Assembly: GCF_000226115.1 (NCBI RefSeq)
Contig: NC_016458.1
Coordinates: 1,116,001-1,180,000 of the forward strand
Origin: Thermothielavioides terrestris NRRL 8126
Lineage: Eukaryota > Ascomycota > Sordariomycetes > Sordariales > Chaetomiaceae
DNA: 64,000 bases
Direction of reading: 5' to 3'
In this document: one piece after another, positions 24,236 through 36,196 of the stretch
Layout of the letters: each line of letters opens with the position of its first letter
Numbering within the stretch: position 1 is the first letter of the stretch
The notes under the pieces: model-generated
Databases searched by the model: none
The model's input: only the letters and a program-made list of their open reading frames with translations
What the model was told of the DNA's origin: nothing
Position numbers and translations under genes: made by a program

Positions 24236-26182
24236 ATGTCTAAAAACGGTGACATCACCAGATTCTTCAAGCCGGTCCCTGTAGCAAAATCGTCGTCGAG
24301 CCCGCAGCAGCTACAAGCTTCAAGACGGCCAGCTTCGCCAGCCAAGAATGTGAACTCGACCCCAACCCCGCCCCCGCGACCGCCTTCACCACTGCCTGCC
24401 CTCCTGTTTTCGTCATCCCCACCCGCTCCCGCCTCAACCGCCAGGGACCGCAACACGGAGATCCCGGGTTCGGACGACGAGGATGACGACAACCTCAGCT
24501 CGGACGATGACTTCCCCTCGCTCTTTCCGGCCCAGCCCGCAAGAAAAGAGGCGAGTCTCTACGCCACACCCCAGGCAAAGCGCAGGGCGCTCGAGTTCCA
24601 CGCCTCGCCCTTGACCATCAACACCCGGCACAAATTCGACCTCCAGGCGCTCCTCAAGCATGCCGAGGCCGACAACGCCATTGCGGAGCGCGAGCAGCGC
24701 ACAGCTGCCCTTCTGGCCCAGGGCTCCCCGACAGCGCTCGGCGCTCGAATCGCAGACGGTGCGCCTGCCAGCCTGCACGACACCATGCTGGACGTGCTCT
24801 CTGATCCCGAGGACAGCCAGGACGAGGGACACCGCAGGAGGTTGTTGCGCGCTGTGAAACGAACAGAGGCAGCTGTCCACCGGAAGGAATGGTACTTCTT
24901 TGACCGCCAGGGTCAGACCAACAGCACCGCGATCGAAGTACGGCCAGCCTTTCCCAGGGCCAAGGCCACGGGGGTTTGGGCCCTTCTTGCGTCCGAGAGG
25001 CACAGATCCGAGGTCTTCGAAGACGGGCTCCCCTTCCATGTCCAAACCAAAATGCAAAGCTTGCCGGACGCGATCTTCCAGTGGGTGTTGAGCGAGGCAA
25101 CCCGGGAGCGGTCCACAAAACTTCGAGATGAATATGTGCGCCTCCTCGGCGTCTGCCCAGACCAAATTGGGCGCCTTATAGACGAGAACCGCATCGTGGA
25201 GCTTTTCCAAGACCTCGGTGCGTCCGCACGCGCCCTTGCCCCGGCGTCCCAGCCGAGCGGCGCCTCAGAGGAAGGTGCCCCATACCCAGAGCTTGACCGG
25301 ATCCGGCTCCAAGCCGTTCTTCGCGTCCTGGCTGAGACAGCGCACGCTTTGAGGTTCCAGGCACTTACACGAACCATGGCGATCCTTCTCCGGCTCGGCA
25401 TCGACAACATCGTACGTGAGGACTACGCGGTCATGACTGACTATCAAGACGCACTACTTCAAACTGCACTAGCCGTGCCCCCGAGATCGTGGAACAACTT
25501 TGTGAGCAGCGCTCCCGTCCCAGCGCCAGAATCTCTCTAATCCCCTTGTCTTCAGTGCGAGATCGTGAGCGACTCCCTCTATCACCACACTCGAGAAGCC
25601 GTTCTGCGCTGGAATGCAGTCTCGGCCATTCCGTTGCTCCATCCGAGGTTGATTGAGCTGCGGCGGAGACTAGCACTGGTCTTCGTCTTTGACGACCCCC
25701 GCCGCGCCTCCTCGCCACCCGAAGACACGTTCAGCTTGCGGTCTGTTATCGACCGGCTGGACCAGGCCGACGAGTTCGTCGTCGACCGTAAAAACACGGA
25801 TTACTTTGAACTGCTGGCGCTCTCTGAGATGCTGAGCGTGGCCGTAGGCGACGGAGCACCTCCCGCCGGCAATGCCAGCCCAGAGGTGATTAAACAGTAC
25901 AATGCTGAAGTCGATGAGTTGGCGCACAGGATCAAGTTCATGTGGTCCAACATCCACGAGCAGGGCGCTGCCTACATGTCCAGGCTGGAAGCGCGCGTCC
26001 AATTGCGGGACTTCGAGCGCAAGCTGCTGCACGTTGTGCGAACTCGGCCGCCGCCCAAGGAGGACATATTTGGACTCAATGCCAGAGAAGACGAGGCTGA
26101 GCGGCCCAAGCAGCAGCAGTTTATGAAGCGTTTCCTTTCCAAGAATCAGCCGCCTCCGGTGACACCTTCGAGAGGTGGCTGA
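24236..26182 (+). CDS. Candidate Smc5/6-associated Nse6/SLF2-like (CANIN-type) protein
   Basis: Exons 24236-25501 and 25556-26182 encode 630 aa. The 54-nt intron has donor GTGAGC, branch site CTAAT and acceptor TTCAG. The protein opens with S-K-N-G-D-I-T-R-F-F-K-P, which resembles a degenerate PCNA-interacting (PIP-like) peptide. A Pro/Ser-rich disordered stretch and an acidic patch (S-D-D-E-D-D-D) follow. From about residue 120 a helical domain starts with F-D-L-Q-A-L-L-K-H-A-E and continues through L-H-D-T-M-L-D-V-L to a C-terminal helical part ending F-M-K-R-F-L. From memory of the family, this layout matches fungal proteins annotated with the CANIN (SMC6/NSE5-interacting) domain, which load or regulate the Smc5/6 complex in DNA repair. 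That assignment is inference. The start was placed at the Met before the PIP-like motif; the frame is open back to 24035. Confidence 0.5.
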
Positions 26183-26442
26183 CGGCACTCGAAGCATGAG
26201 CATTCTGTATGACTTGCTCTGAATGCATCTTGTGCTGGAATCATATCACCCATGCTGGTATAATACAAACCCTAAAGCTGACACCGTGTCTGCGCTTAGC
26301 TCGGCTCGTCTTCGCACTGATGGTTCATTCCCAAGCATGTTCTCTGTCATGCAAGGTTCCCTACCTATTCTATCCATGATGACCCGTGGCGTCCAATACA
26401 AAGTAAATAAGAAGAAAAAAAATTGTAATCAGGTCACAGGTC

Positions 26443-27302
26443 TTAGTCGTAGAACTTGCGGTTAGGGTTCTTGCCGAACAAGGCCTCGCGCACGGCCGGC
26501 AGGGCGCTCTCCTTGAGCAAACCCAACCTAGCCTCAAAGGTGTTGTCGATATCAATCTTGCCGTTGCCGCCCACAATCACCACGCCGCCGGCGCTGTTTT
26601 GCAAGACACGGCATGTTAGCATCCGTCCGCAACATGTCACTGGGCCGTAAGACATCCGCTTACCTCCCATCAGGCAGGTCGTCCTCCTCGTCGATTGTCG
26701 CCGCCACTTCGCTGCCCGTCTTCTCCTTATACTCGGCCGCCGCGGCCCCTATCGCCTCGCGCACGATCTCGTAGTCCGCCTTGCGCGCGCGGACCCGCAC
26801 GTCGGACTCGCTAAGGGCGTAGAACCCCTCGAGCAGCAAGCCCTTGAGCACGGCGGCGTAGCGCGCCTTGTCCTGGGTCGCTTCGCCCAGGCGCTTCTCG
26901 GCGGCGGCGAAGATGTCGTCCAGCAGGGCCTGGCGCGCGCCCAGCACGCGCAGGCGCGTCTTGTTGGCCACGGTCGACTGCGTGATCTGCTGCGACATGG
27001 TCGCCTGCTTGAACTTCTTGCGGTAGGCCGCGTCGATGGCGTCCGTCTCCTGGCGCACCAGCTTCGACTTCTCGATGGCGAACTCCTCGTCCGCCTTGAT
27101 CTCGATCTCGCGCGCCTTCTCGGTCGCCTCCTGCTTGATGAAGGCCGTCATCTTGCGCAGCTCTTGTCCGACCTGCCACGGGCGCATGTTAGGAGCGGCG
27201 GCTCGTCGTTATGACTGTTTTGGCGAGCCCGCATTATGCAGATTCCCGGGACTGGAAGCAATACCGTACCTGGTCGTCGGACAATGAGTGGATTTGTGAC
27301 AT
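26443..27302 (-). CDS. vma4: V-type proton ATPase subunit E (peripheral stalk)
   Basis: Three exons on the minus strand, 27302-27270, 27172-26664 and 26593-26443, encode 230 aa, the usual length for the family. The first exon is only 11 codons ([11 protein letters not shown]). Introns are 97 and 70 nt, each with a CTAAC branch site. The N-terminal half is a charged helix ([10 protein letters not shown] through I-E-I-K-A-D-E-E-F), followed by the globular C-terminal domain with G-G-V-V-I-V and the signature N-T-F-E-A-R-L. The protein forms the EG stators linking the V1 and Vo sectors and is needed to acidify vacuoles and endosomes. Its stop is 260 nt from that of the convergent CANIN-like gene, and its promoter is shared with the NIPA-like gene. 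Confidence 0.96.
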
Positions 27303-28348
27303 CTTGAGGGCGGTTGTTGGAGGGCCGCTGAGGGGCTGAAGGGTGGTCTTGGCGATGCTCGAAGGGCGGGGGAGAGGGGAGAGACAGGCAAAGCTTCTGG
27401 ACGTGCAGTGCACAAAGCCGTCTCTGCAGGAAGGCGTCGATAGCCTAAATCAAGCTGTCGTCAAGTCTAGTTAATTGTGGGAAGCGGCCAACTGTGGTGT
27501 TGCCGCGATGTCCTTGACGGTGGGCAGCCAACAGCGCTGTTGACGCAGCTCCCCCAGACATGGATGACCTGCTTGAGGGGGCTTGGCACCGCGAAACCCG
27601 AGCTCCAACCACTCAGGTAACTCGGTGTAACAGGTCGCTTTCCGATAAGATAAGATCCCTGACTCGCCAGTTCACCAGCCACAGCCAGCCTGCCAGCCTG
27701 CTATGGAGAGTCCACAGGTCCTGCAACGGTGGGGGACTAGTGCCACCCAGACAGCTGAGCCGGCATCGAACATTTCCATCGTCCAGCTAACGTTAACCCA
27801 ACGTTAACTCGCATGTTTATTAGGGGTCATTTGGAGGTTGAGCCGGTCCAACGTTTCGTCTGTGTGTCCGCGTGGTGCACTCTTAGGTGACCAGCTTCTT
27901 GACCGTTTCCTGCCACAGGCGAACAGCGGCCCCTTAACGGCCCTAACGGGCCCCCCTGTCTCACACTGGTGCCGCGAGGTGCGCCTCCGACCAGGGCCGT
28001 TTTCAGAGCCGCTTCTCCAGCGCGGGCGGCCGCGCCTCATGGTCACAGCCCGCAACTGCGTGGTTCCGCCGAGCAGGACGGTACCCGCCCTCGCGACGCA
28101 TCGCGCCAGCTTTATTCGAGCGCCGACGGGCGATAGGTGTTCATCACCATCACCAAACGTTTCCGATTAGCACGGGGACGGTCTGCGATCGTCCGTGCTG
28201 CTGCTCAGCCGACAGACCAGCAACAACAAGCCCGCCTTCCTCCGCTTGCACTTATACCCGAAGCGTCGCACTTCTGCACCTACACACCGTCTGATTCCCC
28301 CATGCGACTGCGATAGGACCCCGTCTGTCGCCTCTTGCTGCCACCGCA
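27303..28348. promoter_or_regulatory. 1-kb bidirectional promoter (V-ATPase E / NIPA-like)
   Basis: The two flanking genes diverge from this interval. It contains a pair of palindromic GTTAAC elements (TAACGTTAAC at 27788-27797, AACGTTAAC at 27800-27808). No coding sequence is recognisable. Confidence 0.5.
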
Positions 28349-30167
28349 ATGGGGCTCATAGGTGGCATCTCTCCCGGCGGGAGCATAGCTGTACGCTTGA
28401 ACGCCCCAGCCCCCCCTTCTCTTCTGACCCAGCCGAGCTCCCCCAGCGGCTGACAAGGCATGAATCCCGAAACAGCTCGGCATCATCGTCGGTCTCTTAT
28501 CCACGAGTGTTCAGAGCTTGGGCCTCACACTCCAGCGGAAGTCACACATTCTCGAAGACGAGAAGATACCCTACGATGTGCGGCGGCCGCCGTACCGCAG
28601 GAGGAGATGGCAGTTGGGAATGGCCATGTTCGTCATATCAAACGTGGTCGGCAGCTCCGTCCAGATATCCATGCTCCCGTTGCCGGTTCTGTCCACCCTC
28701 CAGGCATCCGGCTTGGTGTTCAACTCGATATGCGCTACACTCATACTCGGAGAACCCTTTACGAGGTGGTCGCTGTGGGGGACGCTGCTGGTCTGCAGCG
28801 GCGCCGTCTTGATCGCCGTCTTCGGGGCCATTCCGTCGCCCGCGCACAAGTTGAGCGAGTTGCTGGACCTGCTCGGGAGGCGACCGTTCGTAATCTGGAT
28901 GTCCTTCCAGGCTGTGTTCGTTATCGGTCTTGCCGCTGCGACCGAGCTTGTGAGCCAGCTTACGACGCTGATGCAGGATCCACGCTTCCGGCTTGCGCGC
29001 GGCTTCTCGTACGGGTGCATCAGCGGCACCTTGTCGGCGCATTCGCTCCTGGTGGCCAAGTCAGCCGTCGAGCTGATCGTCAGGACGATCACCGACGGCG
29101 ACAACCAATTCGTCCACTGGCAGTCGTGGATGCTGGTGCTCTCTCTGGTCACCCTCGCTCTCACTCAGCTATACTACCTCCACCGGGGCCTCAAGCTGGT
29201 CTCCACCTCCGTTCTATACCCACTCATCTTCTGCATATATAATATCATGGCCATTCTGGATGGCCTCATATATTTCCGCCAGACGGACCTCATTAACCCC
29301 TTACGCGCATGCCTCATCGCTCTGGGTACCGTCATCCTCCTCTCCGGCGTTCTCGCACTCTCCTGGCGCCTCAGCGACGAACAACACGCGCCAAGCATTG
29401 GGCAGTCAACGCTTGCACCCGGTCTGGGTCTTGTCGATGATACCGATGGTGAGGAGGAGGAAGAGGAGGTTTCGCTCCGCTCCGGCCTCCTTAATGGAGG
29501 GGAGAGTACGCTGCACACGCAGTCCAGCTATCAAACGTTTCAACCATTCCCAGCTCCTGAGGGTCCCGTGTCTCCATCAGGGCAGCCGACTAGAAGGCAA
29601 AGCTCCATGGCCCGCTCCACGCGGACAACTTCGACACGATGGGCCGAGCACGCCGAAATCTGGGACGAACTCGAGGACCGGAGCACGCAGGAGCCAGTGT
29701 CCCCAGCATTTCCCCGACGGCGGTCTACGACACTGCCCGCCCACACAAATTCCTCGTCGTCGTTATTGGCGAGGCGGGGAACAGCCGATTCCCACAACCC
29801 TGTGCTGGCCAACAACGACGCCCCAGAAGAGGCTCAGCCCCTCATCGGCTCACCCAGGAGGCATTTCAGGAGGAGGCGAAAGTCGACCGGCTTTCCTGGC
29901 TTCAAGGCGAGGAAGAGCACGGGGCGGACCACGTCTGGCGGGATCCAAGACATGGCGCGCAACATCTGGGGAATGAGGTGGTGGGGGAATAGACCACGGT
30001 CGACGGGCCCGTCCGACTTGCCGCGGGCGGGTTCGGTGAGCCGGGCAGGGTTTGCATATAGAGAGGACCCGGAGGCGGGACTGGCCGGTCCGTCCTCACA
30101 GAGACGGTCGCCGGTGGTGCTCGATCCGAGGTTACGGGGTAATAGGCAGGACGACTCGCCAGTTTGA
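28349..30167 (+). CDS. NIPA/DUF803-family magnesium-transporter-like membrane protein
   Basis: Exons 28349-28390 and 28476-30167 encode 577 aa. The 85-nt intron (donor GTACGC, branch GGCTGAC, acceptor ACAG) joins G-G-S-I-A to L-G-I-I-V-G-L-L, completing transmembrane helix 1. About nine hydrophobic helices span the first ~300 residues, with the NIPA-type features L-G-L-T-L-Q-R-K and S-G-L-V-F-N-S-I-C-A. An acidic run (D-G-E-E-E-E-E-E) then opens a 260-residue cytosolic tail rich in Ser, Arg and Pro with many S/T-P and R-x-x-S sites. The family resembles EamA/drug-metabolite transporters; animal NIPA proteins carry Mg2+, but transport by fungal members is little tested. The long tail suggests control by phosphorylation (inference). 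Confidence 0.8.
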
Positions 30168-30782
30168 AATCAAGTCTGCTTTTGTGGTTTCCTTCAGCCT
30201 TTGGGTATGGGCGTATAGCTTGCTACAGCATCGGCGCGGCGTTTTAGATATGCACAGGACCCATTGTGGGTATTCCTTTGTGCTCAGCTCCTGATTGAAT
30301 TATACCACCCGGCCAGGTTTGGCCGCTCGTTGCGGAACCACCTGGCCCACACTAGAACTCCAGTATTGCCTGCAACTGACTTTCCTTTCAGTATCCAAGG
30401 ATTCATACAACCGCCTTTGCTCTCTCAACAAGCTCTAGAAACTGCCCCGGGAAGGGACAGCTGGAGGGCCGGCGTCGCCGCAGTTTAACTATGCACATTG
30501 CCGAAAACTACACACTCTATACCAGGAAGAGAATGTGACAAGAAGGCTAAAACATCACAAGAGGATCCACCTCGACATGCGACCACGTCCCATTACCTGG
30601 GCATATCCTCCTCTTGAAGGACCCACCGCCAGCCTGGAAATGATTGTACCTGGCGCAGTAGATGGTTTGCGGGAGTCCTACTGCTTCTTCGGCTGGTTCA
30701 GAACCTTCCTCTCCGCGGCTTCGCGCTGCCCCATCAGAACCACCATCCCGCCAACGCGCCCGACCAGGAGCAAGCCAGGCTC
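30168..30782. other. Convergent spacer between NIPA-like and tetraspanin genes
   Basis: Facing 3' UTRs only. No gene, repeat or RNA signature seen. Confidence 0.6.
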
Positions 30783-31603
30783 TCAGATGGTCCCGAAGCC
30801 GTTCTTCTCGTCGATATGCCGGAAGCGCTCCCGCTCCTTGCGCTCCTTGAGCAGGCAGGCCGTTGCCATGATGAAGACGACATCGATGCCGACGATGCCG
30901 AACAGGCCGGTGAAGATGTTGTCGACGAAGACGTTGGCGAAGGAGGTGATGGGCGTGGCACACCCGCGCACGACGGCCGCGGCGGCCTTGCTCGGGCACG
31001 TGCTGTCGGTGACGAAGGCCGGGCTCGAGCTGTTGAAGTAGCCGCAGCAGGAGAACTGTGGATGCAAGTCAGCGGCGGTTGCTCCCCCTTGTTTTTCGGC
31101 CCTGTCGTCTCCTCGCGGCTCTGAAAAAGAAGGAAATACTGACACTTGTCTGCATCAGGCTCTTGACATTGTCGGACTGGGCCGAAAAGAGCGGCGCGAA
31201 ATCTTCCTTGGTCTTCAGGGTGAAGATCCAAAGATAGAGGCCAAGGATCATGGTGAACACCGCGCACACCACAGCCATGTAACCGGCTATTTTCAGCCAG
31301 CGACGCGAAGACGTCGCGAGACCGGGCAGGGTCATCAAGAACGTAGCGAAGATGAAGGCGGCGTTGACGATACCCGCTGAGTGTGGGTTAGCGGAAAGGT
31401 CTCCTTCATCCCAAAAGCGATCCGCAATACCGACCTGTCAACGGAAACCCCTGGTATAAGAGGTTCCTGGCCGCCTGTTGCCCGTCCGTAGGTACCTCAT
31501 TCCTGATATTGCCGACAATGACGGAAAAGGCGAGGATGAAGATGCCCATAAGCAGGAAGAGGCCGTCGGCGACCACGTAGGTCAACTGTACACCGTTCAC
31601 CAT
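30783..31603 (-). CDS. Tetraspanin, Pls1-like
   Basis: Exons 31603-31435, 31376-31144 and 31055-30783 encode 224 aa. Introns are 58 nt (GTCGGT, branch GCTAAC) and 88 nt (GTCAGT, branch GCTGAC). Four transmembrane segments are visible: L-F-L-L-M-G-I-F-I-L-A-F, then I-V-N-A-A-F-I-F-A-T-F-L, then M-A-V-V-C-A-V-F-T-M-I-L, and last I-V-G-I-D-V-V-F-I-M-A. The large loop between TM3 and TM4 starts with the hallmark C-C-G at about 137-139 and has two more Cys (S-T-C-P-S and R-G-C-A-T). The cytosolic tail is Lys/Arg/Glu-rich. Length and loop pattern fit fungal Pls1 (about 225 aa in Magnaporthe); Tsp3 is the alternative. Pls1 acts with the Nox2 NADPH oxidase in appressorium penetration or ascospore germination. 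Confidence 0.8.
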
Positions 31604-34600
31604 CGTGTCGGCCTAGTCGTGTACACCGCCAACGGCGCTCGAGACGTAACCGTTGGTGTCCTCCGCAAAAGTTTCCCCCTTCAACTGCGAAATGTGACGA
31701 CCAGCGTCGTGATTTCCTCCGCTCGCAAGAGTGAGAAAGAGTGAGTGAAACGGGCGAGATCTGCCGGCAAACCCCGGCACCGCCGAAAGAAAGAATTAGA
31801 ACGAGAAACGCTCGATTAGGAGAAAACAGAGAGCGTGTCTGGAGAAGCGAAGATGAAAAGACCGCGCAGGCTGTGTCAACACATCGAGGAAGGTACTCGA
31901 CGGATGGGCCTGAGACAAGCGGCAAAGCGAGGGCAGCGGGAGCGGGAAAGAAAAGAAGGGAGAAAAAACGAAGAAGCGCCAGGCAGTGGAGAAAGGAAGG
32001 AAACGAGGTTCTAGCCTCGCATCGGCATTCCAAAGAACTGATGGGGTATCCCGTCGCAAATCACAGAGAGAAACGGGGGAGAGTCAGGCGCGGAGAGGCA
32101 GACGAGCGAGCGTCGTCGCCGGGATCATGATGCGATGCGGTGCGACGGAGCACGGGGCCGACAGGGGGGCCTCTCTCGGACCTGCGAACAATCGCCAGAG
32201 TGTGCTTCGACGCCCAGGGTGCAAGCGACCAGTACGACCAGTAGGAAACCAGAGCACGCAGCAGGCTCGGGAGACTTTGGTCCACCGGCGCGACTCAAAC
32301 CTGTCGCAGAGGCTGTCCTGAGCGGGAACTCGACTCACTCTCCCTGACGGGCGCCGTTTCAGAAGGTGTCGGGAGACCAGGGTCTGGCGCCGTTGTGTCC
32401 AGTGGTCGCGTTTTGGCGCCCCGCACCGCCCTGCCCTGCCCTGCACCAGCCATAACACTTACTTGGTAGGCGCCCACCGGAAGCTGCCGTTGCGCAGGCG
32501 CCAAGCGTGGAGAGCGGTCTCTTGAGTGGCCTCCATCCACAATCCAAGTGGCCGATATAAGCAATGTGGAAAATCGCGATTGCCCTTGGCGCGTGGGTGT
32601 GGATATCCAGACTCAAAGGCGATGCGCATGCCGCAAAGATTCAAATAGCGTATTGTTCGCCTGAGAATTGCCATCTACTCCGTGTTTCTTTTCAGTCTTC
32701 ATGGAACAGACAGCTCATATACGTCAACCCCGGCTGGTCAATGCGCATCCGAAACTCGACCGCAGAGACAACAGAAACAATGCAACAGCCTGGTCATTTT
32801 CCTCCCTGGCCTAGCGCGACACGGCCTTTCAGCAACCTTCACGCTGACCATCTGGCAAGAGCCGCAAGACGCCGATGGCCAGAAGATATACACTAGTTAC
32901 TGTGCACAGTGGAGTGAATGTCGAAGTAGTTATTCATCACCTTTCCTGCAGGCTCCCGAGACGCCATGCCTCAGGGCCAGCTGTGTCCGGTCCGTTCCGG
33001 CGCGATCGAGCGTGCTGCGCAAGCGGAATCCAATCGTCTCGACCTCTGCCAAGCTGAGTCGGTCAGGTAGTTATCAGCAGTCGCCCGGATTTGGAGACGC
33101 GGATTCGAATGTTCGTCGTTCTACCTGCCGTCACAGTTGAATAGTCAGCGTCGCGAGTAGCTTCGCGAAAGGAACAGCACGGATTATTATCCACGGTGAG
33201 CAACCGGCAGCGAGTCGAGTCGGATTTGAAAAGAAGAAACTCGAGCTGCAGGTCGTCCCCATGCAGACCGACATTGCCGGGAACTTACCAAGGGTTGGTC
33301 ATCGTCCAATCGCCAAGGCGCCTTCCAAGCAGAGCGGAGCCGGCTCCCGCGTTCTGGTCGCCCTCTGAACCAGCAAATCAGAGCAGAGCTTGCTTCCGGA
33401 AGGAGAAGTTGCCCTGTCCTTCCCCTTCCAGCGATCCGCTGCTTCCTTTTTTAAACAATCTGACTTGAGTACGGAATAGAGCGGTCTTCCCTTTCATCAA
33501 CGCGGTGCGATGCCTGCTGTGTGTGTACAGGACTTCCGTCCGGAATACCTTGGGCGCCTCGTCAGTGAGGCAAGAAAGGAATACGAAGACCTGCTAAAGC
33601 CACCTTACCGTTAGGCTGGCAAAAACAAGAACAACTTTCGTCTCTGGATACAACAAAACCCAAACCGCCAGTCGCACCTCTTCCCCAGGTGCAACACTCC
33701 GAGCTCTGTTTACAGAGGGTAAGGTAGCTGGCAATTTGTTATTGGGCTCTATCATGGTCCGCCCTCCAACTGTTGTTGTGCTTCCATTCTTGGCGTCCAA
33801 CTGGCCAGCAAAAGTCAACGAGGACAACGCAGGGCGATGTCGTTCCAGCTCCAAGCTGAGCCAGCACCCTGGTCCCCCTTGTTGGTGCTTGCAAATCCTG
33901 CCGGCTTGCAATCACACGCTATCGGCCACCCCCGCTTTCTGCACCCTTGCACGCGCGGCGAACGTGCCAGTAAGCCAGGGGTTCAGGACACGGCACAACA
34001 GCACGACCATGCCCGCTGGTTGCCCCTGTTCATCGCGAGACCGTGGCTGCATCGCCAGATCCCCAGATGTCCTCGGGCGACTCCACTGCTTCTTCCTCGC
34101 GCCGGGATAAGCTGCTCAGGTTAAAATCACCTGTGTGCTGCGAGAGAGCTCTCTGGCATTTCAGCCCAAGCTAGTTACCTGATGAGGCATAGGAATGCCG
34201 CGTAGTCAACTGTCAGACAGGAAGTTGATATCATTATCACTCGGCGTCTCATTCTCATTCACCCCGAGGAACCAGGCCAGAAGGCGTAGGCCATAATTTC
34301 ATTTCATTAGTTACCTAGTTATCGATCCGAGGAGCTGGACACGAATTTCATCAACCGCCGTTGCAGTTGTTCAACTCGATGGGAAAAAGCGACGACTGTC
34401 CCGTTCGCAGCCGCAGTCGCCAGGTGGCCGAACCAGACTTCCCACCACACTCAAGGCGGTGGGTGTGGGGAACGCGGTTTGGAATCGATAGTTCTCTCTG
34501 CTCCCGTCCAGACCTGCAGCGTCAAATGAGAATGAGATGCGTGAGATGATCTACAGCGCTCTTCATTGGACACGCCAAAGACCAGGATGGCTCCGGCCCG

Positions 34601-36196
34601 TCGACCATCCCTGGGTCGTTGCCTGCTCGGAAGGCTCGCGAGGCAGACGGGGAATGCACGGGACTTGAAGGGCGCTGGGACTTGGCGCCCCTGCACAATG
34701 GAGATGGGCAGTTCGCCGTAATCCGTACACAGTATGGCTGGAACCCCACACCCGCGTCCTCGGCGAACTGGAGGCTCCGACACAGATTCACGCAGCCACG
34801 CACTGGTGAGCTCGTCTGTTGGCCCTGCCAGACGCAAGCGTCCTGTCGGGAGCATTAGTTACGCACCCAAAAATCTTTAAGCCAGAGTCGCTCGGATGCG
34901 GCTTGGTTCGGGTGAGTGGTAAGGCTGGAAATTCCCTGAGCCAACTGCTTGGCAGGCAAATATGGCGGCACTTGTCCTCACAGCAAGCAGGTTTGGGAAC
35001 TGGATGCAGACGAGAAGGGGCTCCCCCGAGCCCTTGCACTTTCCAACCCAAATCCCCCACAGCGCAGGGTTCACTTGTTTGCACAGGCCGCAGCTTGTTC
35101 CTTCCCGCCAATCTCCGGTGCCGCTCCGGGAGTCGAGCCAGCTTCCGGCCCATCCTGACACAGTGCATGGTATCAGCTCAGACGGTGCTAGCAAACCCTT
35201 AGCGAAAGTACAATCCCCCTTGGGAAAGGACACCCCTGCTGGCGGAACCAGACCCGCGGCCCAGTGTGGTGTACGCTACATACACGCGGCGTGCCGAGTC
35301 ACCTGACATGGATGCTGACATACGCAGTACACTCGCTCCGTCTTGCTGACAGACAAAACCATCCTCGTTTCCAGCCGTCATCGGTGGCGTAAAAGCGATC
35401 TGCCTCCATCCCTCGCCACCGTTGCACTAGGCATTGTCCTGTGGTGCTTTGCGCCGATTCCCGCTTGGTCATCTCAATCAGAAACCCGCCTGCAAAGCTG
35501 CAGCATCGTGCAGGCCGCCGTTCTTTAGCGTGTGTACTTCTCCACTTTGGCAGCCCCACCGAGTCCCCAACCCCCTTCCTCCTCGCACCGTGCAGGCTCT
35601 CGGACGCCACTTCCCGCCTTCCAGGTTCGTTTCTTTAACTGCCCGCCTGCCTGGTCGCGGCCCGCAGACTGCGTGCCACCAGCTCGCTATCCTCTTTTCA
35701 ATCATTCCGCACTTGCCAACCCCATTCGGTCGAGGTGCGGCCAAGGGATCGACTTGACGTTCCTGCTTGTCTGTCGCGTTCCTGACAGGGTAAAAGCATC
35801 GTCCCAAAAACGCGTGTTGAATCATTCGCCGCCTCGATCCCAGGCTGGCGCACCTTCTTCCTGCCCCAAGCCTGAGGCCCCTCTCGCATTTGCACCGTCG
35901 GCAACTGGCAACTGGCAACCTTTTGCCAGGCGAGAGTGAGCACGGCCGGCGATCGGTGTGCATGCCCCACACACGCATTGCCTGGATCACGCAGCAAATA
36001 AAAATTAAACGTTGAATTCCTCGCCTGCCTCGGCTGCCACACCAAACTCAATCCAGCAGCGCCCAACCAGGTTTCTGCGACAAAAGGCGACCTCTCCGCT
36101 CAACGCCAGATCAAGTCTAGGCCATCGGCACAACGCTCAAAACAGCATCTCCACCGTTTTACCTTTTTGGTCTTTCGTGATACCCGAAAGGAAAAA
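31604..36196. other. 4.6-kb divergent gene desert (tetraspanin / mcm1)
   Basis: No supported gene. The part next to 31604 is purine-rich on the plus strand (pyrimidine-rich on the tetraspanin transcript), typical of a leader. The last ~700 nt before mcm1 is C/T-rich on the mcm1 strand and probably holds its promoter and long 5' UTR. Open frames between have no domain or codon bias. Confidence 0.5.

Noticed and set aside
31741..32130. Lys/Arg/Glu-rich 129-codon plus-strand frame
   Set aside because: It is the antisense of a pyrimidine-rich tetraspanin leader; purine-rich DNA gives such charged frames by chance.
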